Assembly (NCBI RefSeq): GCF_023221595.1
Contig: NZ_CP096563.1
Location: 5,637,001 to 5,701,000, forward strand
Reading direction: 5' to 3'
DNA: 64,000 nucleotides
Origin: Rhodococcus qingshengii JCM 15477
GTDB taxonomy: Bacteria; Actinomycetota; Actinomycetes; Mycobacteriales; Mycobacteriaceae
Shown: piece after piece, positions 32,360 through 40,818 of the stretch
Position numbering within the stretch: the first letter of the stretch is position 1
How the letters are laid out: each line of letters starts with the position of its first letter
Made by a program: the position numbers and the translations under genes
The notes under the pieces: model-generated
Told to the model about the DNA's origin: nothing
Databases searched by the model: none
What the model saw: the letters and a program-made list of their open reading frames with translations, nothing else

Positions 32360-33019
32360 ATGACACTCTCCAGCACAGTCACCGTGTACACCACTCATAG
32401 CAATCGAGGGTTCGCCAATGCAATCGCTGCCGGAATCAGCGCCAGGGCTTATTCCGAGCCACAAACCGCAGACATGAGCCTGTTAAGGCATCACACCAGC
32501 GATCACGGTAGAGCGCTCGTTCTCCTACCACTCGGGGGCGTCGATTGGCAGGTGAAGGAGCTCTCCGCGCTCGAGGGATCGGTCCTGGTCGGCGATCTCA
32601 GTAGCGGCAACTCCATGATTCGGGGGCTCGCAGCGGGCGCCCACGCCGTGCTCAACTCTCAACTGCCATTCACATCCCTGCTCGATGAGCTGCAGGCCGC
32701 GATCAACCCCAACTCCGCTCGGTCTGCACACGACAAGTCCTCGCTCGTACAACGCATCCGGTTGCGCACCGAAGAATTCGCACGAATCAGCAGTCTCACC
32801 GATCGCGAGTTCGAGATCGTGGGCCTTCTCTACGGAGGCTCGAATGTCGACTCGATTGCTCGAACCGCCCACATCGCACCGACCACGGTTCGCGCCCACA
32901 TCCGAAGCATCCTGCAAAAACTGGGGGTGCATTCCCAGCTGGAGGCATGCGCGATGCTCCGCCGCTCTGGTCACGACGCACGCAGACACCCACTGGAACT
33001 TCGGATCGGACGCTTCTAG
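32360..33019 (+). CDS. LuxR-family (NarL-type HTH) regulator
   Basis: 219 residues; ATG 32360 follows GGAG at 11 bases. The C-terminal HTH is clear (SLTDREFEIVGLLYGGSNVDSIARTAHIAPTTVRAHIRSILQKLGVHSQLEACAMLRR). The N-terminal 120 residues look like a degenerate receiver: hydrophobic strands (ALVLLPLGGVDW, GSVLVGDLSS) without a clear phospho-acceptor Asp/Lys set. Probably an orphan, phosphorylation-independent regulator. It lies immediately before the AfsA-like gene and may be a pathway regulator or target of butyrolactone signalling (inference). Confidence 0.8.
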   Translation: MTLSSTVTVYTTHSNRGFANAIAAGISARAYSEPQTADMSLLRHHTSDHGRALVLLPLGGVDWQVKELSALEGSVLVGDLSSGNSMIRGLAAGAHAVLNSQLPFTSLLDELQAAINPNSARSAHDKSSLVQRIRLRTEEFARISSLTDREFEIVGLLYGGSNVDSIARTAHIAPTTVRAHIRSILQKLGVHSQLEACAMLRRSGHDARRHPLELRIGRF

Positions 33020-33087
33020 CAGGAAGTGCCCCAGACACACTCGCCGAGATGGGGTGCCGCCCCTGATCGAACTCGACCTTCGAAAAG

Positions 33088-33105
33088 ATCGTCAATTTTG
33101 ACGAT
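33088..33105. promoter_or_regulatory. 18-bp palindrome upstream of AfsA-like gene
   Basis: Perfect ATCGTCAA-TT-TTGACGAT, about 83 bp before the AfsA-like start. Candidate operator for the butyrolactone receptor encoded at 34114-34758 (an autoregulatory-element equivalent), although it does not obviously match the Streptomyces ARE consensus. Confidence 0.5.
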
Positions 33106-33187
33106 TCGATGACGCGCCCGGACGTCGAATATTAGGTCCTACACGACACCGAAGACACGAGTGAACATCGAAAGGTGCATTCAATCA

Positions 33188-34075
33188 ATGGAATACACAC
33201 GCACAGTGCCGCGGCATCTCGTCCACAGACATGCTGTTGCCGAGGTTTTCTTGACGGACTACCGGATCGAATCGGACTCGGCGTACCAGGTTGCTGTGCA
33301 ACTCCCGGTCTCGCACCGGATATTCGACGTATCGAGCGAGCAACACGATCCGCTCGGGGTGGCAGAAGCATTTCGACAGGCAGTGGTGCTTCTGTGCCAC
33401 ACCCGATACGAGATTCCACTGCACTACAAGTTCCTCATGGAAACGTTCAGCTTCGAGATGCTGGACGCGCTCGACGTGCAATCAGTCGCGGAGCCGTTGA
33501 GTTTCTCGATGACAGTGGACAACCTCACTCATCGCGACGGAGCGGTTTCGGGGGTCGAAGTGTCGGGGATCCTCAGCGAGGGCAACCGGCACGTCGCCAG
33601 ATGCAACGCTGTTGCGCGAGGAGTCAGCCCCGAGGGATACCGTCGAATTCGGCAAGGACGAGAAGACCACCGCCCGAGCCGACGCATCCTTCCTTCCGGA
33701 GCCGCGGTGGTCGGATCGGAGCGAGTCGGACGCCTAACCGATGGAGATGTGCTCATCAGCACTGATCCTGCTCGGCACGCGATGTTCTGCGCTCCCGATC
33801 CACGCAACCACTCCCTTTTCGACCACCCCGTCGACCACATCCCAGGAATGATACTTTTCGAGGCCGCCCGACAAGCGCTCCGATTTCACATCGGCAACCC
33901 AGCAACAAAGATCGCCTCACTCTCGGCGGTCTTTCCGAGGTTCACTGAATGGGAAACGCCGTGCGAGGTGTCAACGATCCCCCTTGACGCGTCGGGCCAT
34001 GTGCACCGAGTTCGGTTCACTCAAGAACTGGAAACCACCGCTGAACTCGAAATTACAGTTGCGGACCAATCATGA
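33188..34075 (+). CDS. gblA: AfsA/ScbA-like gamma-butyrolactone synthase
   Basis: Two tandem hotdog-like A-factor-biosynthesis domains. The first begins PRHLVHRHAVAEVFLTD and contains HDPLGVAEAFRQAVVLLCH and IPLHYKFLM. The second has SLFDHPVDHIPGMILFEAARQA, close to the FxxPxDHVPGMLLLEAARQA motif of Streptomyces AfsA. The enzyme condenses dihydroxyacetone phosphate with a beta-ketoacyl thioester to start butyrolactone autoinducer synthesis. ATG 33188 (MEYTRTVPRHL) matches the family N-terminus and follows AAAGG at 12 bases; GTG 33161 is the alternative. It forms a cluster with a TetR receptor and an NAD-epimerase, as I recall for the gbl genes of R. jostii RHA1. Confidence 0.88.
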   Translation: MEYTRTVPRHLVHRHAVAEVFLTDYRIESDSAYQVAVQLPVSHRIFDVSSEQHDPLGVAEAFRQAVVLLCHTRYEIPLHYKFLMETFSFEMLDALDVQSVAEPLSFSMTVDNLTHRDGAVSGVEVSGILSEGNRHVARCNAVARGVSPEGYRRIRQGREDHRPSRRILPSGAAVVGSERVGRLTDGDVLISTDPARHAMFCAPDPRNHSLFDHPVDHIPGMILFEAARQALRFHIGNPATKIASLSAVFPRFTEWETPCEVSTIPLDASGHVHRVRFTQELETTAELEITVADQS

Positions 34076-34113
34076 GAGGGAACGAACACGTTCTTCTCGT
34101 CGCGTCTTCCACG

Positions 34114-34758
34114 TCAAGCGCTCGGTGGTTCCCACTCTCTCGGTGCAAGCGCCGCCAGTTGCATGACGTGCGCCAACTTGTCCTCGCGGACGATCGTTGG
34201 CAGCACCAGGTTCCACATCTGACTCAACCGCTCGTACAGATCGGTTCTGCCCGTCAGCATTTCCGAGAGAATCTGCACTCCGGTGAACGACCCCACCACA
34301 AATCGAGCCAACGCGTCGATATCGGTGCCCGGGACGATATCGCCGGCTTCGGCCGCTTGGGTTGCCACCTGCTTGATAGCCTCGATCCAATCGAGGTACG
34401 GCTGTTCGATGGGGCCTTGAATACTGCCGATCTCCATCGTCAACCGCATGCCACCTCGCGCGATGGGCTCGGTCACAAGCTGCCGAGCCATCTCCTGCGA
34501 AACGAGCACCAGGGTTTCGACCGCGATGTCGGAGTGCGCAGCAACCCGCCGGGTACCCTCCATCGCCATACCGTGCTGCGCTGCGATGACCGCGTGCGCA
34601 AGCTCCTCCTTGGACGCGAAATGAAAATACATCGCCCCCTTCGACACACCCCCGTGCTGCAAGATCGTGCCCAAACTGGCGGAGTACCCGAACTTCTCGA
34701 AGCTCTTCGCAGCACCCAAAATGACGGCCTGGCGCGTCAGGACAGCACGCTCCTGCAT
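34114..34758 (-). CDS. gblR: Gamma-butyrolactone receptor-like TetR regulator
   Basis: 214 residues of the ArpA/ScbR type. The HTH is ILGAAKSFEKFGYSASLGTILQHGGVSKGAMYFHFASKEELAHAVI, with the SKGAMYFHF recognition helix diagnostic of butyrolactone receptors. The ligand domain contains GGMRLTMEIG and the W-rich segment YLDWIEAIKQVATQA. It should repress its targets until butyrolactone binds. Convergent with the AfsA-like gene and divergent from the epimerase gene (86 bp apart), so it probably controls both. Confidence 0.87.
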   Translation of the reverse strand: MQERAVLTRQAVILGAAKSFEKFGYSASLGTILQHGGVSKGAMYFHFASKEELAHAVIAAQHGMAMEGTRRVAAHSDIAVETLVLVSQEMARQLVTEPIARGGMRLTMEIGSIQGPIEQPYLDWIEAIKQVATQAAEAGDIVPGTDIDALARFVVGSFTGVQILSEMLTGRTDLYERLSQMWNLVLPTIVREDKLAHVMQLAALAPREWEPPSA

Positions 34759-34844
34759 GATCTACCCAGCTCTCGTTGCCGACGGAATGAATCTCAACGA
34801 TACGTCGAAAGAGCCCGCAGCAACGCTCTCGACACGGACACACC

Positions 34845-35687
34845 GTGACGACTCTGGTACTCGGGGCCACTGGTTTCATCGGCTCCGCAGTGATGAAACA
34901 GCTGGTTTCCCGCGACGGAAACGCTGCAATCGGTTTCGTTCGCACGGCCACCGCAGCCAAACAGTTCGGCCGCGTCGGAATTGCCACCGCGATCGGCGAC
35001 ATCAACGAAAGTGCTTCTCTACGAGTTGCAATGAGTCAGGCGTCGACCGTCATCTGCTGCGTGTCGTACGTGGGCGACGACGAACAACAGTGCATTCACG
35101 TCAACCAACACGGCGTACAGAACGTTGCGTCGATGGCCGCCGCCGTCGGCGTCGAACGCTTGCTCTACGTCAGTACCGCGGCCGTGTACGGGCCGGGACC
35201 GTTTCGAGACTTGCCGGTCAACGGCGCACCTCTCAGCCCCTTCTCACCTGCCAGTCGCACGCGCGCTCTCGCCGAGAAGTTCGTGCGCGACGCCGGAGGC
35301 CTGGTCGTCCGGCCGCATCTTGTGTACGGACCCGGCGACAGATGGTTTCTTCCGACACTGACGCGAATTGTCTCTCGCCTCGACTCGATCATCGACGGCG
35401 GTAGCGCTGTCCTGTCGGTAGTCGACGTAGACCTACTCGCCCGATCCATCTACGAGTTGTCGATAGAACAGCAATTTCGCTACGGCTCAACACTTCACGT
35501 CAACGAGCCTGTCCCGCGGACAGTCATCGACCTTCTCGAGCAACATGCACGAGAGACCAACTGGACTCTGCCCCAGAACTCTATCCCCCGCGCCGACGCG
35601 GTGAAAGCTGCTGCCCAGCTGAGTCTCGACATGCACCAGATCGACATGATCAGCCTCGATCACTGGTTCCGGTCGAGACTGTACTGA
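34845..35687 (+). CDS. NAD-dependent epimerase/reductase of the butyrolactone cluster
   Basis: 280 residues starting at GTG, extended-SDR fold: N-terminal TTLVLGATGFIGSAVM (GxxGxxG), then VERLLYVSTAAVYGPGP with the Tyr of the active-site region displaced from the canonical YxxxK, and LVVRPHLVYGPGDRWF as in NAD-epimerases. In butyrolactone clusters such enzymes are proposed to reduce the 6-keto group or tailor the autoinducer (BarS-like; gblE in RHA1 as I remember it). It shares a divergent promoter with the receptor gene. Confidence 0.82.
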   Translation: MTTLVLGATGFIGSAVMKQLVSRDGNAAIGFVRTATAAKQFGRVGIATAIGDINESASLRVAMSQASTVICCVSYVGDDEQQCIHVNQHGVQNVASMAAAVGVERLLYVSTAAVYGPGPFRDLPVNGAPLSPFSPASRTRALAEKFVRDAGGLVVRPHLVYGPGDRWFLPTLTRIVSRLDSIIDGGSAVLSVVDVDLLARSIYELSIEQQFRYGSTLHVNEPVPRTVIDLLEQHARETNWTLPQNSIPRADAVKAAAQLSLDMHQIDMISLDHWFRSRLY

Positions 35688-36047
35688 TGGCACACGGATC
35701 ACTCTCGCCAAAATACCTGTCTCCCAACCTTTTCAGCCCTCTCTATTGTTCAGCCTCAGCAATCAATAGGACCTATTTCGCAGTCACTACAGGCGAACAG
35801 AGAGAGCTCTGATCGACGAAAACCACGGCTGCACAAAGACGGCAGTGATCGCGCACACCCAAGAAGCGGCGTTCACGCAACTGGCAGCAGCCTGGGGCTC
35901 CCTTCCGTCCGCCTTCGCCGCCGAATGCAGTGTGTGGCGATCATGTCGTGCGCGACGAAACGGCCAGGAGCTCTGACATCACGGGAGAAGGCTCTCCATC
36001 TCACTGACCTCGGCTACCGTCATCTGAACCAGAAAACGGGAGAACAG
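35688..36047. other. 360-bp region without a recognised gene
   Basis: Lies between the epimerase and the hypothetical at 36048. The open frame continues upstream of 36048 to 35925, but the residues encoded there (SCATKRPGALTSREKALHL) look non-coding and lack a ribosome site. No strong hairpin or palindrome was found. Confidence 0.45.
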
Positions 36048-37166
36048 ATGCTCACTGCGGATATTTTGCTGTCGGGACCGCGCGGGCGACGGATGCTGCT
36101 CGCGTATGCGATCGACGCCGAACGCGCCCTGCGGCCCGAGCCAGGCGACGGCATGTTCCGCATCAGCGCTCACCGGGCGGCTTATCACCTCGACGTCAGG
36201 CAAGGCACCTCCCGAGTGTTGTTCGGCCCGGGCGCCGAAGAGGCCCGGCGGACAATAGTCACCGCCGAGGATGTGGCGCGTAGCCTCTCGGAAATCTCGC
36301 TCCCCGACGTCACCGCCGTCGATCTACGCTCCGCCCTCGCAGAAGCCGTCGATGCGGCACGCTACTGGCAGGAACCCGACGGAGAAGACGTCCTCGTCGC
36401 CACCGAGGTTATGCAAGATGAGCTTCGACGCGTCGCGGAGCACATTGCCGGATCCGAACAGGCGCAATGGTGGAGCAGCCCGCTTGCCGCGCCCGACCAA
36501 TGGTCGATCATGAGCCGAGGTGAGGAATCTCCAGACACACGCGAGGTGCCTGCTGCGCAACAACTCCTCAGCGAGTGGCGCACGAGCACCCTGGAATCGG
36601 AAGCAAGAGCTGAACGTGACCGCCCGGTGGATCCCGCGGCGAACTGGTCAGGTTATTGGTGGTCGAATCCACCCACTCAGGGTTCGACGAGGGCGCTGTT
36701 CGACGGGACTCCGGCGGGCTTGTGGTTCGTCGAAGACAGCATGGGATGGGAGCGGGTCGTCGTGCGAGCATTGCGGCCACCGACTGGCGCACGCATCTAC
36801 GAGATCGACAGCGCGCAAGCCTGGTCGGAGCTGTGCAGACGGTTCCCGCTCGAGGTCACCGCAGAAACGCGGCAGGTTTGGTACCGGACGACCGGCCGAT
36901 CAGGCAGGTGGGTCATCCCGGACTGGGTGCAGGTCGCGGAAAGATTTGAGGGAGTGCACCTTACCGTGACGGGATACCTCGCGGCGGCAGGAACCGCGAT
37001 CGAGGTCGATGCCGACACGGCGAGCGTCATCGCGGGTTGGGCACCCGACGAAACATACTGGTTCACCGATGCTGCCACCTACATCTCCGAGCCGTGTGTT
37101 TGGGTGCTGCACGACGGCCCGGAAGTGACCGACCAGCCCGCGTGGACGCTGGAATCGCAGCAATGA
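36048..37166 (+). CDS. Hypothetical protein, Trp-rich C-terminal half
   Basis: 372 residues when started at ATG 36048, which has a GGGAG site 5-6 bases upstream. The N-terminal third is mixed alpha/beta (MLLAYAIDAERALRPEPGDG; EEARRTIVTAEDVARSLSEI). The C-terminal half is Trp-rich: WSGYWWSNPPTQGS, AGLWFVEDSMGWERVVV, RWVIPDWVQVAERFEGVHLTV, and a final segment ending in AWTLESQQ. No signal peptide or membrane helix. I do not recognise the family; the composition suggests a ligand- or nucleic-acid-binding protein of actinobacteria, with no evidence of function. Confidence 0.65.
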   Translation: MLTADILLSGPRGRRMLLAYAIDAERALRPEPGDGMFRISAHRAAYHLDVRQGTSRVLFGPGAEEARRTIVTAEDVARSLSEISLPDVTAVDLRSALAEAVDAARYWQEPDGEDVLVATEVMQDELRRVAEHIAGSEQAQWWSSPLAAPDQWSIMSRGEESPDTREVPAAQQLLSEWRTSTLESEARAERDRPVDPAANWSGYWWSNPPTQGSTRALFDGTPAGLWFVEDSMGWERVVVRALRPPTGARIYEIDSAQAWSELCRRFPLEVTAETRQVWYRTTGRSGRWVIPDWVQVAERFEGVHLTVTGYLAAAGTAIEVDADTASVIAGWAPDETYWFTDAATYISEPCVWVLHDGPEVTDQPAWTLESQQ

Positions 37167-37363
37167 CCCGCACGTGAGGGCCTGCTAGGTATGAGGTTCC
37201 GCGAGGAATCGATCGCAGTTGCCCTCCGAGTCGAGTCAACTGCCCCGTGCGCGGTCGGCAGGAGCACTCACGTGCACGCAGACATGCAGAAGGGCGATAC
37301 CCGCCCAGGCCGATCCGAACCCGAGTGCCCTAGATCACAAAGGTAAACCTATCCACAAATCGC

Positions 37364-37380
37364 CAAATGTCCTACATTTG
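37364..37380. promoter_or_regulatory. Palindrome abutting the GntR start
   Basis: CAAATGT-CCT-ACATTTG, perfect 7-bp arms, ending 4 bases before the GntR ATG at 37385. Position and symmetry suit autoregulation by the FadR-type protein. Confidence 0.55.
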
Positions 37381-37384
37381 ACTC

Positions 37385-38098
37385 ATGCCGGATCCCCGTA
37401 TCGCACCCACCGCACGCAACATCCCACTTTCAGTGCAGATCGCGGAACAGCTGCGGTCCCAAATCACCTCCGGTCACTGGGAACTAGGACAGAAGATCCC
37501 AGGCGAGCATCAACTTGTCGAAATGACCGGCGCGAGCCGCAATACGGTCCGGGAGGCCATTCGCGGCCTCGTCCATGCCGGCCTCCTCGAAGCGCGCCCG
37601 GGAGACGGAACCTACGTCTGCGCGAGCTCAGAACTCGAGATTGCGCTCCAACGACGCGCAGCGGCGGAGAACGTGCTCGAAATCTTCGAAGCCCGTGAAG
37701 CTTTGGAGCTCTACGCCGCCCGACTCGCAGCCGAACGAGCCCTGCCCGAAGACATCGACCGAATGACTCGGGCTTTGGATGGCCGAGACGCTGAGCCCGA
37801 CGTCGCCAAATCCGTCGAGTACGACCTCGACTTCCACCTGGAGATGTTCGCAGCGAGCGGGAACCAACTGATCACGGACATCTACCGCAGTCTCGATCGC
37901 TCTGACACCATGAGCATCCCACAAGGTAAGTCCGACAAGGAGACTCGACAGCTGTTCATCGGACCTTGGACCGACGACGACCCACACCGGCAGCTGCTTG
38001 CGGCCATCCGTGACCGCGATCCGGACGGCGCAGCCGCCGCAGTGGTCCGACTGATGGACCACAGCCGATCCCTCTTTCTGCAAAACATGCCGAAGTAG
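37385..38098 (+). CDS. GntR-family (FadR/FCD-type) regulator
   Basis: 237 residues. N-terminal GntR winged helix: VQIAEQLRSQITSGHWELGQKIPGEHQLVEMTGASRNTVREAIRGLVHAGLLEARPGDGTYV. The all-helical FCD ligand domain follows (EIFEAREALELYAARLAAERA; DLDFHLEMFAASGNQLI; HRQLLAAIRDRD), with Asp/His metal-ligand positions. Just upstream of, and co-directional with, an MFS transporter, which is its likely target; the palindrome at 37364-37380 is the likely operator. Confidence 0.88.
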   Translation: MPDPRIAPTARNIPLSVQIAEQLRSQITSGHWELGQKIPGEHQLVEMTGASRNTVREAIRGLVHAGLLEARPGDGTYVCASSELEIALQRRAAAENVLEIFEAREALELYAARLAAERALPEDIDRMTRALDGRDAEPDVAKSVEYDLDFHLEMFAASGNQLITDIYRSLDRSDTMSIPQGKSDKETRQLFIGPWTDDDPHRQLLAAIRDRDPDGAAAAVVRLMDHSRSLFLQNMPK

Positions 38099-38147
38099 CT
38101 GACACACAAGAGGTTCAGCGCACAGACAATCTCAGAAGGGCACACCT

Positions 38148-39383
38148 ATGGCTAACGTCATCTCCGACACCGAAAACGTGGCGTCTGCCCCGAGCGCGAT
38201 ACCGATAATGCGCCGAGGACTCGTTATCGCTGGCATTCTTCTCATCGCAGCCAATCTTCGAGCCTCAATCACAGTCGTCGGCCCGCTACTCGGTGAGGTA
38301 CGCACCGATCTCGATATCTCGTCGACAACAGCATCAGCGCTGATCAGCCTTCCACTGCTGTGCTTCGCAGTGTTCTCCCCCGTTGCCCCGGTCATCGCAG
38401 CTCGGTGGGGAATGGAACGGACACTCGCAGCAGCACTCGGCATGCTCGCCTTAGCGATCGTGATCCGCTCTGTTCCGTGGATGCCTGCGCTGTGGATCGG
38501 TACCGTATCGCTCGGCATGTCCATCGCAACAATGAACGTTCTACTGCCGGCGCTCCTCAAACGAGACTTCCCGACCGAAGCCGGCCGTTTGACCGGCATC
38601 TTCTCGGCGGTCTCTGCAGCCGTCGCCGCAACCGCATCCGGACTTGCCGTGCCGATCGCCGGTCTCACCGATCACGGTTGGCGGATCGCATTCGGAATCT
38701 GGGCTGCTATGGCTCTCATAGGATTTGGGGTGTTCCTTCCCCAACTTCGCCGACGCACGCTTCCGAAACACGATCATGCTGCGGCTTTGGATTCCCATCC
38801 AGGCGGCCATCGCTCCCCCTGGCGCTCAGCACTCGGGTGGCAGATCACAATATTCATGGGCGTCCAATCTCTCTTCTTCTACACCGTTCTGACATGGTGG
38901 CCCACCATTGAAGAATCACACGGCACTACCGCGGCTACCGCCGGACTGCATCAAGGCATCATGCAAATATTCTCGATCGTCGGCAGCCTCCTCACAGCAG
39001 TGCTCCTGCACAAACTGCCCAAGGATCAGAGAGGAGCCGTCCTCGGGCTGGTGTCGGTCGCCGCAGTGGCAGTTCTCGGCCAACTCCTCCTCCCCTCCTG
39101 GGCCCTGCTGTGGAATGCATTCCTCGGCATCGGCATCGGCGGATCGATTGTCATTGCCTTGTCCTTCTTCGCAATACGCACTGTCAATCACGGTCAAGCA
39201 GCGGCACTCTCGGGTATGGCACAGTCCGTCGGATACCTTCTGGCCGCCACCGGTCCCCTCGTTTTCGGTGCACTGCACGACGCCATCGATTCCTGGACGA
39301 CTCCTCTGATCGCGTTGCTGGTGCTGCTGGCCGTGCAACTCGTCTTCGGCTCCCTCGCCGGCCGCAACAAGACACTGGGATAA
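38148..39383 (+). CDS. MFS transporter, CynX/NimT type
   Basis: 411 residues, 12 helices. The N-terminal signature RGLVIAGILLIAANLRASITVVGPLLGEVR is characteristic of the CynX/NimT (cyanate/2-nitroimidazole) subgroup. A loop between helices 6 and 7 is basic and His-rich (RRRTLPKHDHAAALDSHPGGHRS). Substrate unknown. Probably regulated by the preceding GntR protein. Confidence 0.87.
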   Translation: MANVISDTENVASAPSAIPIMRRGLVIAGILLIAANLRASITVVGPLLGEVRTDLDISSTTASALISLPLLCFAVFSPVAPVIAARWGMERTLAAALGMLALAIVIRSVPWMPALWIGTVSLGMSIATMNVLLPALLKRDFPTEAGRLTGIFSAVSAAVAATASGLAVPIAGLTDHGWRIAFGIWAAMALIGFGVFLPQLRRRTLPKHDHAAALDSHPGGHRSPWRSALGWQITIFMGVQSLFFYTVLTWWPTIEESHGTTAATAGLHQGIMQIFSIVGSLLTAVLLHKLPKDQRGAVLGLVSVAAVAVLGQLLLPSWALLWNAFLGIGIGGSIVIALSFFAIRTVNHGQAAALSGMAQSVGYLLAATGPLVFGALHDAIDSWTTPLIALLVLLAVQLVFGSLAGRNKTLG

Positions 39384-39568
39384 GCGAATCACGGTCGCCT
39401 CGAATCCACCCACCAACCTCCCCAGACCCGTGCCGCGACCCGAACTGTCGTCGACGTGCCGAGGTCCGAGGATGTCGACGAGACAGCGGGGCTCCCTCAA
39501 CGGCCTACCGAATTGCACCCGGCCCATCCCCGACTGATGGATCGGAGCCGGAAGTCGATAATGAGGGC

Positions 39569-39715
39569 ATGAACGAGACACAACCCCACAACCTCGAACG
39601 AGAGCGCTGGCGCACGCTGCCAACTCCACCGTCGACCGAGTTGATCGAGATGGTCGGGGACGGACCTTCGAGCGCAGACTTCGACCCTGCTGCACCAGTG
39701 GCACAGCAGGGGTGA
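39569..39715 (+). CDS. Small hypothetical protein (48 aa)
   Basis: 48 residues (starts MNETQPHNLERERWRTLPTP; acidic C-terminus). Acceptable codon usage and a GAGGGC site before the ATG, and it ends 6 bases before the convergent AlkB gene stop. Small proteins of this type occur in rhodococci, but I cannot name a family; it may be spurious. Confidence 0.35.
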   Translation: MNETQPHNLERERWRTLPTPPSTELIEMVGDGPSSADFDPAAPVAQQG

Positions 39716-39720
39716 GACAG

Positions 39721-40377
39721 TCACGACATTCCGGTATCCCGCAGGGTGATGTTCAGCCGCCCGGACGGCAGACCTATGTCGGGACTTGCACTTCCCGCAA
39801 TAACTTTCGGCACTCCGTGATATGCGAACCGAGACTCTCCACCGAAGACGAAAAGATCACCCGAATGGAGTTCGACGTCGGTGTACGGCTTGTTCCGGTT
39901 CTCGGAATTCCCGAATCGAAAGACACAACTCTGCCCGACACTCAGTGAGACGACGGGAGCGTCGCAGCGCTCGTCCTTGTCCTGGTGCATGCCCATCCGA
40001 GCGCCCTCGTCGTAGAAATTGATCAGCGCGGTGTCCGGCGTGTACCGCTCCCCCGCAGTCGGATCATCATAGGCAGCGGCAACTGCGGCCCGGCCGATGT
40101 CGACGAGCCAGTCAGGCACCGCTGCGACAGGCGCACCGTTCACGTCGTCGGCGGTGCGCGTGTACTTGTACGGCTGCCAATGCCAACCGAGACAGACTGT
40201 TTGCACCGACATCTTGTGCCCACCAGGGACAACAGCGGAGCGCATCGGTACGGGTGCGGTCGCCCACCGTCGGCACTCGGCCACCAAGAAGCGTTGCTGT
40301 TCGACGCTGAGCCAATCCGGAACGAGGATCGCCCCCGGCGCCACTTCCAATCGTGGCCGAGGAATCAGAGCGTTCAT
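39721..40377 (-). CDS. alkB: AlkB-like 2OG/Fe(II) dioxygenase
   Basis: 218 residues, start at ATG 40377. The Fe-binding HxD is in MGMHQDKDE, the distal His in FAYHGVP, and the 2OG-binding arginines in RLNITLRDTG, the AlkB R-x-N-x-T-x-R signature. The nucleotide-recognition-lid region (LGWHWQPYKYTRTADDVNGAPV) resembles bacterial AlkB. Expected activity: oxidative demethylation of 1-methyladenine or 3-methylcytosine in DNA. A second 2OG oxygenase paired with an Ada-type zinc domain lies 2 kb downstream. Confidence 0.88.
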   Translation of the reverse strand: MNALIPRPRLEVAPGAILVPDWLSVEQQRFLVAECRRWATAPVPMRSAVVPGGHKMSVQTVCLGWHWQPYKYTRTADDVNGAPVAAVPDWLVDIGRAAVAAAYDDPTAGERYTPDTALINFYDEGARMGMHQDKDERCDAPVVSLSVGQSCVFRFGNSENRNKPYTDVELHSGDLFVFGGESRFAYHGVPKVIAGSASPDIGLPSGRLNITLRDTGMS

Positions 40378-40435
40378 GGTTTCCACGCTAATCGGTTTCG
40401 AAGCATTGACACCCTCGGCATGGGCTCGTATCGTA

Positions 40436-40453
40436 ATCAACAGGTTGGTTGAT
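40436..40453. promoter_or_regulatory. ArsR-type operator
   Basis: ATCAAC-N6-GTTGAT, ending 18 bases before the ArsR start, with a second GTTGA half-site between it and the start. This is the usual site form for the ArsR proteins that accompany SRPBCC genes. Confidence 0.6.
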
Positions 40454-40471
40454 AAAGGAGATGGTTGACAA

Positions 40472-40816
40472 GTGATCGTGGATCCAGGGGCAGACGAGCG
40501 TCTCGACAAAGCGTTCATGGCACTTGCCGACCCGGTACGACGGCGGATCATCGCCCGCCTGAGCACCGGCCCCCAAACGGTCAACGAGTTGGCCGAGCCA
40601 TTCGAGATCACGAAACAGGCCATCTCCAAACATATTCAGGTACTCGAAGCCGCGGGTTTGGTCACTCGCAGCCGCGAAGCCCAGAGGCGGCCGGTACATC
40701 TCAACGCCGCAACTCTCGAGGCTTTGACCGCCTGGATCGACCGCTATCGACTGATCCACGAACAACAGTTCCGCAAGCTCGATCACCTACTCAGCACCAC
40801 ACAGAAGGAGACTTAA
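40472..40816 (+). CDS. ArsR-family winged-helix regulator
   Basis: 114 residues starting at GTG. MALADPVRRRIIARLSTGPQTVNELAEPFEITKQAISKHIQVLEAAGLVTRS is a full ArsR HTH without the metal-binding Cys motif of SmtB/ArsR. It belongs to the group that precedes an SRPBCC/AHSA1 gene, here two bases downstream. Likely autorepressor of the ArsR-SRPBCC-VOC operon. Confidence 0.9.
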   Translation: MIVDPGADERLDKAFMALADPVRRRIIARLSTGPQTVNELAEPFEITKQAISKHIQVLEAAGLVTRSREAQRRPVHLNAATLEALTAWIDRYRLIHEQQFRKLDHLLSTTQKET

Positions 40817-40818
40817 CC

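Noticed and set aside
31916..32464. 182-codon minus-strand open frame in the monooxygenase-LuxR gap
   Set aside because: Ser/Arg/Cys-rich, no ribosome site, overlaps the LuxR gene; composition unlike real genes here.
34759..34844. ARE-type operator between the butyrolactone receptor and epimerase genes
   Set aside because: Only weak, partial inverted repeats are visible there, and none matches the strong palindrome upstream of the synthase gene.
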